Shown: positions 23,200-33,693 of the stretch, piece after piece
Layout: each line of letters opens with the position of its first letter
How positions within the stretch are numbered: the stretch's first letter is position 1
Origin: Paraphysomonas bandaiensis
Taxonomy: Eukaryota; Chrysophyceae
Direction: 5' to 3'
DNA: 64,000 bases
Assembly (NCBI GenBank): GCA_965644295.1
Contig: CBFFRP010000363.1
Location: 124,001 to 188,000 of the forward strand
Program-made: the position numbers and the translations under genes
Notes under the pieces: model-generated
Seen by the model: the letters and a program-made list of their open reading frames with translations, nothing else
Told to the model about the DNA's origin: nothing
Database searches by the model: none

Positions 23200-25000
23200 G
23201 TGGATTGCGAGTTTCGCCATTATCGTGTGTCCTAGGACTCACTGGCGCGTCTTGTCAGGGGGTCTCCCCTTGGGGTGAGATTCCACCAGACTCTGAGGAA
23301 CAGGGTTCTGTATTAAGGTACTGAGTGTACCTATTGTTAGGCGTGTGGTCTGAGAGGTGGGTGGTAGGTGGAATGCGGCGTTGTCTCAGTGCACCGTTTG
23401 GGCGTCAGGCATAGGTGAAGTTGCGTCGTTGTCTAGGGCCTGAAGGTTTCATGCGGACTGATAATGTGCTCCTGTATGTGTGAGTGGTAGGGTTTGTGTG
23501 TGCGGTGGGCGTTGGTCCAGTCTCGGGTCGTCTGCAGACTCCTAGTAATCGTAGCACTCTTGAGCATTTCCGTTGCTGTCGACGTGGTGGACGCGATCGC
23601 AAGAGTAGCCTAGGGGGTACTTTTTGTAGGGTAATGTATCGTCGACCTCGATCTTGGATCATGAGTTTTGCTGCAGCAAAAAGCGGGGAAGCAGGCTGAT
23701 GACCGCTAATTCAAGATTACGCAGTCCTTGAGATGTCAGGGACTCATGGATATGATCTCCAAAAACTGTCTCAAGTTGTGCAACGGTGATGGTGCCCGTC
23801 CAGAATCTCTCCACCTGTGGGAGTGAAAGGTTCCAGGCTCTTCCGGAGAGCCGCTGTTGCGCATTATTGGTGGTCCAGACAGCCGCCGCTCCTCCTCGAT
23901 GTGCGCGTGGGTGTACATGCGTGATGTGTCGTGGTGAAAGAGCTACGGGCGTGTATGATCCGTCTGTGAAGATTGAAGTATCAGAATCGGCATCATCAGG
24001 TCCTAGGGTGCGTATAATGTTGGTCAGGGTGTGTGCATCGTGAGGGTCAGCAGGGAGTTCAGGCCGTTGGAGTGTGAGGCCGACCTCAGTACCCCATTCC
24101 CTTAAGCTTAAGGCAAAGTGGTGGTAGTTAGGGTGCGGATCAATTGTCTGTGTAGAAGGAGGAAGTGCGCTGCGTCACCTGCATCCCCACCTAGGGTTAT
24201 GGCGCGCTGTAGGGAGCCCCATTTTTGTTCTTGAGCGGAATCAGAGAAGCGTTTCAATCCTAGTCCATTATGATTGAGGGAGAGGTAGATCAATTCCGTG
24301 GGGTAACCAGGAGACCCAGGCCTAGTGCTTTCCTGTAGAGAGATGCACATGTGGAATCGATGTCCTCTTGTACCATTGTAGGAGACATGATGCTTTGGTG
24401 GCTTTGTAAAGTAGGGTGGGAATGATTTGGGTCTCAATAACCATGACTTTGCAACCAGCTGAGGCCTGCTTGATTCCAAGGTGTGTGCCTGCAGCCTTTA
24501 GGTATTTTGTGCACAAGTGGTATGAGTCTGTGTCAGTAAGCGTCAGTGGTAGGTTTGCTCCTAGATAGTGTATCGATTCGTGAGATGTTTGAAGCGGTAC
24601 AGAGTGAGGTCTCCATTTCCAGTCATATAAGATGATGTGTCCAGTTGGGTTGGCCGGAGGGAGAGGTTCCTGTAAGCGTGGGAATATGGTGCAGATAACT
24701 TTAGGTATCGAGAGCTCCATACCAGAAAAAACGCAGAACACTGACATTCGTACAGCCGTGTCCTGGGCCTGAGAGATAGACGCATCGATTGTGGTGATGT
24801 CGTCCGCAAAGGAGACTTTTTTCTCTGACGTTGGGATAAGAAGGAGTAGTGGTGATGGTGTGAAACTGATCTATGTCTAGCCATGTAAGGATGTCGTGGA
24901 GCGCTACCTAGCCAGGCACATGTGGATTAGGTACCCCCTTGAGTGATACCTCTTGTGGCCTCAAATCCGAGAACGAACCGCAGTGTGTAGTGCGGCGGAA
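23200..25000 (-). mobile_element. Dead non-LTR retrotransposon (LINE) fragment: reverse transcriptase and RNase H
   Basis: Read on the minus strand, fragments in shifting frames follow the order of a LINE pol: TRGITQG (about 24950), the catalytic FADD box (about 24815–24805), ELSIPK, YLGANL and IIPTLLYKATK (about 24570–24400), GYPTELIYLSLNHNGLGLKR (about 24310–24250), and an RNase H start TDGSY at about 23970. Several frameshifts and stops separate them, so no full protein can be made. The 5' end is truncated near 25000 and no endonuclease region is visible. The 3' limit is unclear, near 23200, next to a copy of repeat family 1. Base composition is more GC-rich than the flanks. The RT–RNase H order is known in several LINE clades (for example I and Tad); I cannot assign the clade. 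Confidence 0.8.
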
Positions 25001-25554
25001 AACTTGGCAGTACTGTTATAAAGTTTTTATTTTATTCATTTGCCAAAACCGAGAGCTGAGAATGACTACAAAGACATTGTTCTTTATCAACTGTGGAATA
25101 GATAACCACGAAAACTAAATCAATCAACTAAAATTTTATAAATTCCTTGCTTCTTCAGTGTACGTAGTACGTTGCTGTTGTTCTAATTGAACTGAGAAGC
25201 ATACTTCTAATGTTTAAGTATTTTTGAATTAGGAAGTTCTTCTGCCTTTGTAACCCATTCGTGCTATTGTGTGCATATAGTATGTCGTAACAACACTTTA
25301 AAAAGACTTCAGTTAAATCAAAATGCAATCCTATATTCAACAGTAGGGACTTGTTTCCACAGAAATACAGAATACTATTTTAAAAGTACACTTGTATTGT
25401 AAATATTTTACGTATTCAAAATTTCTATAAATGAAATTGCTCCTGCAAAGGTAATACAAGACACAGTAGAGAAAACGCTCTGTAAATTTTTCACACTATG
25501 CCCGTAGTAGTCCAATCAGAAGAAATGCATGTTGGTAACTTGTAGTTAACCTAA
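25001..25554. other. Intergenic, AT-rich, nothing recognised
   Basis: No exon, repeat match or structure is supported between the LINE fragment and the left duplication arm. Confidence 0.5.
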
Positions 25555-28500
25555 CCTAATAATAATAGATGTGATAAATATAATGCGTGATTTGTAGAAC
25601 GTGTCATACTTCGTCGACGACTCTATCAGTATATCAATAAACTTGACGTGCAGACTGCATAAATCTGATTAAGCAGAAATATCGACTTTAGTAGCGTCTG
25701 TACCCATTCTGCACCTCAAAAGTAGCTAACGGTAACGCTATTGGGGGACTGTGTCGATATCCCAGAAACCACATTCCTCCTCAAAAGTGGTTGTGGTACC
25801 TGAGTGATATCACTGTATGCTATACAACCCTTCTTTCCCACGTCTAGCTCGTCAAAACGATCTAATATCAATGCAATTAACTGAGGCTGTAAAGCTCCTA
25901 TACGAACCAGCATAAGAATGACGAACTCGGTTGAGTCTATATCGCCATCCCCATTTTCCATATTCAAAAGTTTCATTGTATTTATCTCCTCTGCAGTGAT
26001 TCGGGCGGCAAGACGATCATACACAGCCTGTGACCTTGTAAATGAAACAACATAATGCGCTGACATCCCACACGCCAGTGCCATCAACGGCGCCCCGACA
26101 AGTAAATAGATCCCTGCATACAGGTAGTATCGGTCTGGAGAGTCTTGAGGAATTGTCCAGAAGCCACCAGTGGTCATCGCAGACCAGGAAAAGTACAATG
26201 CTTGAATAAACGACCACTTTATGGTGGCACAGCTCACGATCACTCCAACAGCAGTCCACAGCAGAAAAGCTATATGGGTTCTACATTTGGGCAGATAGTA
26301 CGCAATTCCGGCATAGATATCGTCGAATATGCCCTCTGTTGCCGCTGCCTCAATCACCTTTTGTCGCAACATTGCATCCACATACCTATTATGTACATAC
26401 ATACGGGAGGCTATTGTTAGTCAAGTAGAGATGAATTGAGTTGAATACTGATAATATGAATAATATACGCAAAACTAAATCAATGCACAATGAATGCAAC
26501 ACATACGGGCCATATAAAAGCATTTAATGTACAATATGCATACAAAACCCTACTCACCATTCATTCTTCGAATTAGCCAAACTATTGGCCATTAACGCCA
26601 TAATACTAGCTAAACCGACCGTGCCGAACATGTAGTGGAAAATAGTATACACTTTAGTCGTAGTGTCCTGGGATAACTCTGTCCAGAATACGCAGTAGCC
26701 AACACTTATGGAAGTGTACAATCCCTTGGCCAATGATAAGTCCTGGTGAACCGAGTAGAATATAGTACCACTCACTATCCAAAGAATCCTGTACAAATAC
26801 CTCACATTAACGACACCATGTATATGATGTAGCTACAGTTGTAGTGATACGCACAATATGCAATCCATACAATAGAAAACAATCACACAATGGTGACAGA
26901 AGCACAAAGATTATAACACACATGGCAACATTGTGACAGGCAACCGCATTGGCTACTTGTACGAGTATTGTATCCTACTCACCACACCAGTGCAGAACGC
27001 ATGAACGAGCTTCGAAAAACATATAACACTCCTTGAATAATCGTATTTCGATTATACTGCATCGAATCCATAGAACTTGCGACAGCTTTGGTACTATATT
27101 TCAATTGTTTTGCTTCTTTCAGAGAGCCTGGCATGGGCGCCGACACTGCCTCTTTCATACTTGGCCGAGGCTCGTCATTTTCGGCAAAACACTTCTTAGC
27201 AGTCACTGGGTGATATTTTCCGCTGTCACACTCTTCGACCGCGGTACTATGGTTATACATATGTGTATCACATTGGCTGGAGGTATCTTCTTCGCCGCTC
27301 TCAGCTTCCAAAAGATGGAGACAAGCGCTGTCTGTTGTTTGGCTACTATTTGCTATATTCTCAACTTCATCACACACATTATCGCGGTCATCAATATCTT
27401 CATCAGCAACTGGCAGTGGTTCCACTGGGTTTAATCTTGACGTAGGTGATACACCATGGATAGAAATATTACCGCCTGATAAGTAATCGCTTGACATACT
27501 TTTCTCTGTTTCTTCTTCAGAATTGTGTACTTTGGATCGAGTAAATGTGCTCATTTTCCGGCTTAAACTGCTGAAAATATATTGAGACGAAAGTCGTCGT
27601 TTCCGCCTCTCGTGAATAATATCATCACATTTTATTTGCCCGTGGCTTCGTCTGTCCAACATTCGAAATCGTTCGTTGATTTCTCGAATCAATTCCGGAG
27701 ATGCAGCACCAATGCGCACCACTGTAAGCACAATGAACTCTCTTTTATCTATAGTACCGTCTCCATCTTCCAGCCCAAAAGTTGTCATGAACTCAATTTC
27801 CTCAGTTGTAATCGGCGCAGAGAGCTTATCCAACAAAGACAAGTCTTCAGGAGCTAATATTATCATACTTAATATCAACCCTAAAACAAAGTTAGTGGGT
27901 CCCATACATATCACATAGGTGCTCATTGTATACTAGTAATCACATTGTGTGGTATATAGCAGAGTGCTCAGCAAACAAATATCATACCTAAGGATAGTGC
28001 CATCAACGGAACACCCGTGGCTGCGTAGAATGCGGTTATTACATACTTCCAACTAGGCAATCCATTAGGAATGGCTTTGTATCCTCCACTTGATAGAGTC
28101 GACAATGTAAAATCTAAGGCATCACCAATATCCCATTCCGGAACTATCAATAAGCTCCAAATAACTCCAAATACAAGAGAACATATGAACCATAAAAGAA
28201 TTTTTAATTTCGGATAATAGAGTGCATAATACGCCTCGATATCATCATAGATGCCATCACTTTGAATAGCCACCTCCAGCTTCTGCCTCTTCAGTACTTG
28301 CATGGACCAGGAATCTTTGTTGTCCGTTAGCTCTCGAGCAATAAATATAACCATGACGCCAAAAAATATGACTCCGATAGACGAGTGGAATATGGAAAAT
28401 AACATACTACTGGGGGAATTATACTGTGCTGGCGATATTGGTACAGCCCAGCCCATTGACCACCCTATATTTACACTGCAACACATGCATCAGAACAGGC

Positions 28501-29035
28501 ACATACAAATACACCTAATATAAGCATACGCAAAGCACGGTGTTCGTGATATGATATCATTTACTTTATACGCGAAACAATACTATACGTCGACCAACTA
28601 ACCTCATATACAGTCCCAACGCCCATCCGAAATCATCGTGAACAGCATAGAACACCATCCCAACAAACATCCACATTAGCCTACAATAACGCCATTCATA
28701 AATGTAGTCAAGTAGTAGGATAGACGCAGCACCAACCATGCCACCACAGGAACATAACTGCGCAACACATCAAACTGAGAGTGTTGTGAGCTTAATGCCT
28801 CGTTCTCCATGTCGATTATATCTGCTGGAGATATGCTCACAAGCGACACCAGTTTACGGCGTGCTTTCTGTGTATGATCGTCCGGTTGCGTTGGAGGCAT
28901 TCGGCTCACAAGCCTTCAGATAGAAACACACTCCTGTCAAATCAAACCAAATAAGAGGCCGTCTATAGGCGCATACAGTGAACTCAGATCCACAGAGAGT
29001 TCCTGTGATCCCATGTGCGTCTTTCAACTCGTGTA
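25555..29035 (-). repeat. Left arm of large inverted duplication
   Basis: This arm matches 33694–37172 in reverse orientation and contains one complete channel gene. The coding part differs at about 11 of 842 residues. Intron 1 differs by a 7-bp indel. Similarity decays by small indels outside the stop codon and ends sharply inside, at CTTTCAACTCGTGTATG. Confidence 0.93.
25716..28900 (-). CDS. Four-pore EF-hand cation channel (tandem TPK-like), left copy
   Basis: Six exons (28900–28737, 28680–28603, 28475–27988, 27880–26983, 26788–26558, 26385–25716) give 842 residues, all phases consistent. The protein holds two successive two-pore units. Unit 1 (about 45–345) has pore helices FGWALGLYMS and DALDFTLST followed by EF-hand-like loops (LEDGDGTIDKREF and LDRRSHGQIKCDD). 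A polar Ser/Glu-rich linker of about 190 residues follows. Unit 2 has pores AKGLYTSISVGYC and ALYFSWSAMTTGGFW, then EF-hand-like MENGDGDIDSTEF and LDVGKKGCIAYSD. Plant TPK channels have one such unit with C-terminal EF-hands. The four filter positions read NIGWS, SGGYK, SVGYC and TGGFW, none being GYG. Ca2+ control of a membrane cation conductance is inferred. The 194-nt intron 4 joins the halves inside a membrane segment, which supports one gene rather than two. Confidence 0.85.
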
Positions 29036-29486
29036 TGGGTCAGTGGAGAGGGTTAGGTATGTATGTATATATTGTGGTGATCTAGATGTGTGCGGTGGCA
29101 TATACACACTGCTGTATATGGAGGGTTCCAGTCCACCAACAGCCGTCTTTTCATGTTACTTTATGAAAACCCACTTTTTTACAAAAATCTGAGATTTTAT
29201 ATTTTTAGCAACCATTTTTTGATAAAAATTTCAAATTTTTAAGCAAATTGTCGTTCTAAACTCTCGCTCATTTTTATCTCGTTTCAGTGACATTGAAATC
29301 CAATGCATCAAGACAACACTTGAGCTGACCCGACACTTGAGACTTATCATTCTATGGCAATCATGGACCACTGGACACGAATATGCAACCAGAGTTTCAT
29401 TTCATTCACTTCTTCTTTAGATATCGCAAGGTTTCTTATATCACATCCGGCACCATTGCTCGAAATCCCTACATTGAAGTTTCATC
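29036..29486. other. Left side of the spacer; possible promoters
   Basis: It lies between the left arm and the transposase gene. It starts with TATGTATGTATATATTG-like sequence, which would be upstream DNA of the left channel copy. From about 29150 an AT-rich stretch leads to the transposase gene. No terminal inverted repeat was found. Confidence 0.4.
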
Positions 29487-31843
29487 ATGAAGCCCCTGAA
29501 AGGTTTGTATACAGATGGGCTCTCACATATATGAGTGATGTGCAATTCCTTCGATTTGTTTTTGAATAATGCCTGATTTATGTTCTCTCAGTGACTCGTC
29601 TATGCGATTACAAGGAACTTCGCAAAAAGAACCGACAAGACGCCATAGACAAGCTCCAGGCAGCTAAATTTGCAAAAGCACAGTCGAAAGACAGTTATGG
29701 ATCTGATGTTGACCTCAATGCTATTCTCGATGAATATGAAAAGGATTATCCTAGTAATATTAGTGAATTTTGTCGCAATCACAATATTAGTCGAGGAGTG
29801 TTCTTCAGGTAAAACTTATTGTCATAACATACGTATTTCTGATGGAATATCTGCTTTGTAGGGCCAAAGATAAGCGAGAAAGAGGGCAAGATCCCAATCG
29901 TAGCAATTTTGGACGCACGACCTGGACGGACGAAGACGGTGTGGCAATGTTGTCCGACATGAGCCATGAGGCCACTGCAACTAGGAACTCATTCACTTCT
30001 GCATCCGATCGGGATTTCTGCAAAGCACTGACCAGTGTAGGGACCGTCAACAAGCAAGGGGGAAACTTCCTTAAGAATCTCAAGGCACCCTCTAAGACCA
30101 CCATATGCAAGTATTTGAATATGGTGTCCCCTGAAAGTGAGCCAGTTCCGTCCACAATCAATGCGCGAAGGCAGGAGGCCATCAATGATGTATTCAATCC
30201 CTTATCCAGCATAGCCATAGTAGGTGCCATCTTAGGGGTGTCGCCAGAAAATCCTCAAGGCAACCGATTTCATCCATGGAACAAGACCAATTCAGATACT
30301 CACAACATCACTCTAGGATATAGTAAGAAGAAGAGGGCACGTTGTCCAAAGGTATGTATACTTGGCGATTCATGGCTCCTTTATTTACACAATTTTGTCA
30401 TAGGATATGAAAAAAATGATGAGACGTAGGCACCTTTCTGCCGCGATTACCAACAAGAAGAAGAAAATCCGATCCGTTAAGTGCACGGCTACTATGAGTG
30501 CAGAGCCTGCTCTACTCAGCCATATTGTTGTCATCCGGGAACGAAAATGCAAGGAGTTGAAGTGTTTCAAGTTCAACATGAATGGATGGGTACAGAGCAT
30601 TATTTTTCGTCCTGCACACAGGAACAAACAGTACACTGAGAGCAAAACTATGGATGCCGCTGATACAGTCTGGGAGGACGTGGATATGGAGGAGAGTGAT
30701 GAAGCTATGCGGGGTTTGAAGGAAGCTGAGGGTAGTGATGAGAAGGAAGAAATTGTTCAAGATGATAAAGGTTCAACATGTAAAAGTGACGATGATGAAG
30801 GACTAATCCCAAGCGGAAATGAGGATAATTATTGCTCCGGTCCTAACTTGTACAAACGGGATCAAATGCGAGCCCTTCGGGAGCAGCAAGACGACCGTGA
30901 TTGTGATAAGTTGGAGGAGGCACATGCTACACAAGAGAAACCACTCAGTGCAGAGGCAACTTTTGGAATGTTTATCATTGATGAACACATTCTCCCTGTA
31001 CTTGTTAAAAACAGAGATCGAAAAGAGAGGACATTGAAGAAACTCGACGTGAATTACTCGAGTACAGAGAAGCAGGTCCCTATTCTTTGGTCACTTGATG
31101 GCGAATATGGATTCATAAGTGCTCTTATCGACGTACTAATGGGAAAATGGGGTGATTTCTCCATCGAGTTTGTCAAGTTAGCAGCCGCATACACCATGTG
31201 TGCACAGCGATGTTTTGCTTTGTGCAATGAGTATTGTAAAAAGGCGGAATTTTACGACCCCAAGACGAAGGGCACAACTCCCATCTTCCTTCCATACGTC
31301 GTCCAGTATATGAAGGACACCAAGATGGATAGTGACTCAATAGCAACGTATACAAACTTCTTTCATCGCCTGCCTACAATGATCACCAAGTGTTATACTG
31401 GTGACAACATTGTATCTGGATTCGCCTCGGCCGCTTTCGAGCCGTTCGATCCTGAAGTCCTGCTTTGGAACCCCCCCCATATTTGTCAACTTTCTACAGA
31501 ACAAGCGCCCCGCCTTCTTAATCATGTTATACCAGAACTTATACAGCTTGCCAGCCTTCGCGGTCTAACACGTGATGATGAAATCTCCGCAATCCTTACT
31601 AAGCATAACGTTAAGTTAGCTACACCTATGTTGAATTTGAATGAGCTTAATATTATCCGCCAGAGAGCTGTATGGCTCAATCACAGCGTTGAGGCAGAAA
31701 GACGCAATGATATGCTACGTGCTTCTACCCACGCCAAAGCTGAGAATGCTGCTGAGAAGGAACGCAAGAAGGCCGAGGCTGAACACAAAATGGTGGAAGC
31801 TGTCAAGGCGAGAGAGCGCAGAAACGCAGAGGCTGTCGTGTAG
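29487..31843 (+). CDS. Pogo/Tigger-like DDE transposase, probably decayed at its 3' end
   Basis: Exons 29487–29502, 29592–29808, 29862–30351 and 30404–31843 join in frame to 720 residues. A helix-turn-helix-like segment (ISEFCRNHNISRGVFFR) sits near the N-terminus. The central part matches the pogo-type DDE core in order: TATMSAEPALLSHIVV (compare the family's SADG-x-LPP), LWSLDGEY and the late conserved block GDNIVSGFASAAFEPFDPEV. An acidic insert of about 80 residues interrupts the core. The C-terminus is a Glu/Lys/Ala coiled coil. TAG at 31841–31843 interrupts that coil: the same frame continues for 30 more codons of identical character to TAA at 31934–31936. Its place in the spacer of the inverted duplication is notable. 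The first exon of 16 nt is uncertain. I cannot tell whether it is still active. Confidence 0.7.
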
Positions 31844-31936
31844 AGGGAACGAGAAAAGGCAGAAAATGCTGCTGAAAGGGAGAGGAAGAAAGCAGAGGCC
31901 ACCGAGAAGAGAGAACTAAAGAAAAGACAAACATAA
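31844..31936 (+). pseudogene. In-frame continuation of transposase after TAG
   Basis: Reads REREKAENAAERERKKAEAT and onward to TAA with no further stop, continuing the heptad-like charge pattern of the preceding residues. A CAG-to-TAG or AAG-to-TAG change is the simplest explanation; stop readthrough is the alternative. Confidence 0.65.
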
Positions 31937-33399
31937 GATAGCTGCGCCACACTTGCCCCTCGCAGACGTAAGATCTTGTTGGGCCCTGTTCCGTGAAGTG
32001 TGTCGCAGGTAAAAAGTATAGTTAGCTGAATTAAGTTGTTTTAATACCGCTGATTTATGATTATTTTCTTCTTGTAGTATAAACACAAATAGCTATACGT
32101 CACTAACTATATTAGCTATAGTTATTGCATACTACTATAATAAAACTAATTTTGTGCTGCTGCATGATATGTATCGCATAGCTGGTAGAACAATCAAGCA
32201 ATTTTATGTAACCACTGCCTGCTATCACCTATCATCTACAACCTAGCTAGCTACATCTACAAATTCAAGAGAGTGGAGCATGAAGAAATAAAACTTACGA
32301 ATTAATTGGTTTACCACTTCAGTTATTAATAAGAATTCAGCAACAAATATGTAGGTAGTACTATCTAGTTCTTGTTTGTGTGTTGTCTAATTTGGTCTTG
32401 AGGTAGAGTGGCATGATCCATGAGCGTGAGGTTATCATGTATTGCTTAAGAAGTTGGATCTCTTGAATGTTGACACTCTTTACGCTCCTTGGTGCCTCTC
32501 TGTAATCCCCGTCGGGCCCAGAAGTGGACAAGATCACAGTAACAGCTACCTCAAACGCCTGGCCAGCTCGAACGAACACACGCGCTTCATACTCTTAATT
32601 CTAGACCCGAATAGCTGCAATGTAAGGTTCGTAACTATGCAATGCAGTATAATGAATTGAAGCAGAGTTCATACACTAAGGACATAACTTACAATTCAAT
32701 TCATGTATTTCATTTTCATGTTAATGACGCGTTTATTAAAGTACTGATGTAGAGATTGTGTTCAACATTCCGAAATACACCTCTTGATTCTGTAGAGTAT
32801 ATACCGAAGGGAGTCGTTTGTCACTGCAGTGATTCGTATCACACTTCATCATGTGAGTCATATACTGATACTCATGTTATCTTTGTATGGCCTATTACCG
32901 ACTTCACACTCTTCAGGTGGAATGATTCCAATGGCTTGAGGTATCACACAAAAGTCACGTAGCTTTGTCAGCACCCATGTTATTCCATACAATCCGTAGT
33001 TTTGGTCAGTTTATGACCAATAAGAACCGTGTAGGACTTGAAGTACGGATCGTATGACTCACACTTACAATTACTTACACTCGCAGTTCTGACTTCATAC
33101 AACACCTGCCCTTTTCATGCGCTTTTTCCACTTCCAGTCATTCATACTATCGTCTAATGACCCTGAATATAATTCAACTTGCTTCTTGAAGCATGAGGAG
33201 GTTTAGTGGATCCTGAAACAAGACGTGCCTCAAACATTGAAACTACTCAATAAATTCGATTATTTCGAGCAGGAGTGACTGTGTAATTCACCGCTCTTTA
33301 TAAACACATAAATGACACTGAGTGGGCTACTTCTCTAATACGCAGAGTTCAAGTGATAGATGCTTCTGTCTACTCCACATGACATCGACCGCTACCATA
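31937..33399. other. Right side of the spacer, no gene recognised
   Basis: AT-rich DNA without a supported exon. Small open frames at 32442–32660 and 32756–32962 show no domain. I looked for the transposon's right terminal repeat here and did not find one. Confidence 0.45.
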
Positions 33400-33693
33400 C
33401 CACGATATCGTACATCCAGATATGCATCTAGATATGGATACCATCCCGCATCGCTGCTGATATACAAGGACGGTATACGGTCAACGGTAAACGGTATACG
33501 GCATATGGATGTACACACCAGGATACGTGTACACTCTCCCCCAACTACACGTCAACCGTATACCGGTATACACTGAACTACAGTACGAAAGTAAAGTTTG
33601 TAACAGAATCCTCATACTGGAATAACACACCATACATACACACACACACACATTCACACACTCACAGCCTATTCGAATATCCATAACAGACAC
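33400..33693 (+). promoter_or_regulatory. Palindrome-rich upstream region of right channel copy
   Basis: Contains repeated GGTATAC/GTATACGG/CGGTATAC palindromes (33473–33510 and 33558–33572), the block ATCTAGATATGG (about 33428) and a CACA run. The same elements occur upstream of the SR-protein gene (60480–60660), and GGTATACC occurs upstream of the protease gene (63940). Placement just 5' of start codons suggests promoter function; this is inference. Confidence 0.4.

Noticed and set aside
28676-28740. 7-bp difference between channel copies as a frameshift in one copy
   Set aside because: The indel falls inside intron 1 (GTTGGT...TTGTAG), so both coding frames stay open.
31841-31843. Reassigned TAG codon
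   Set aside because: Other genes in the window end at TAG (phosphodiesterase, small gene at 40517), so TAG is a normal stop here.
29036-33693. Whole spacer as one intact pogo element
   Set aside because: No matching terminal inverted repeats or TA target duplication were found at either side.
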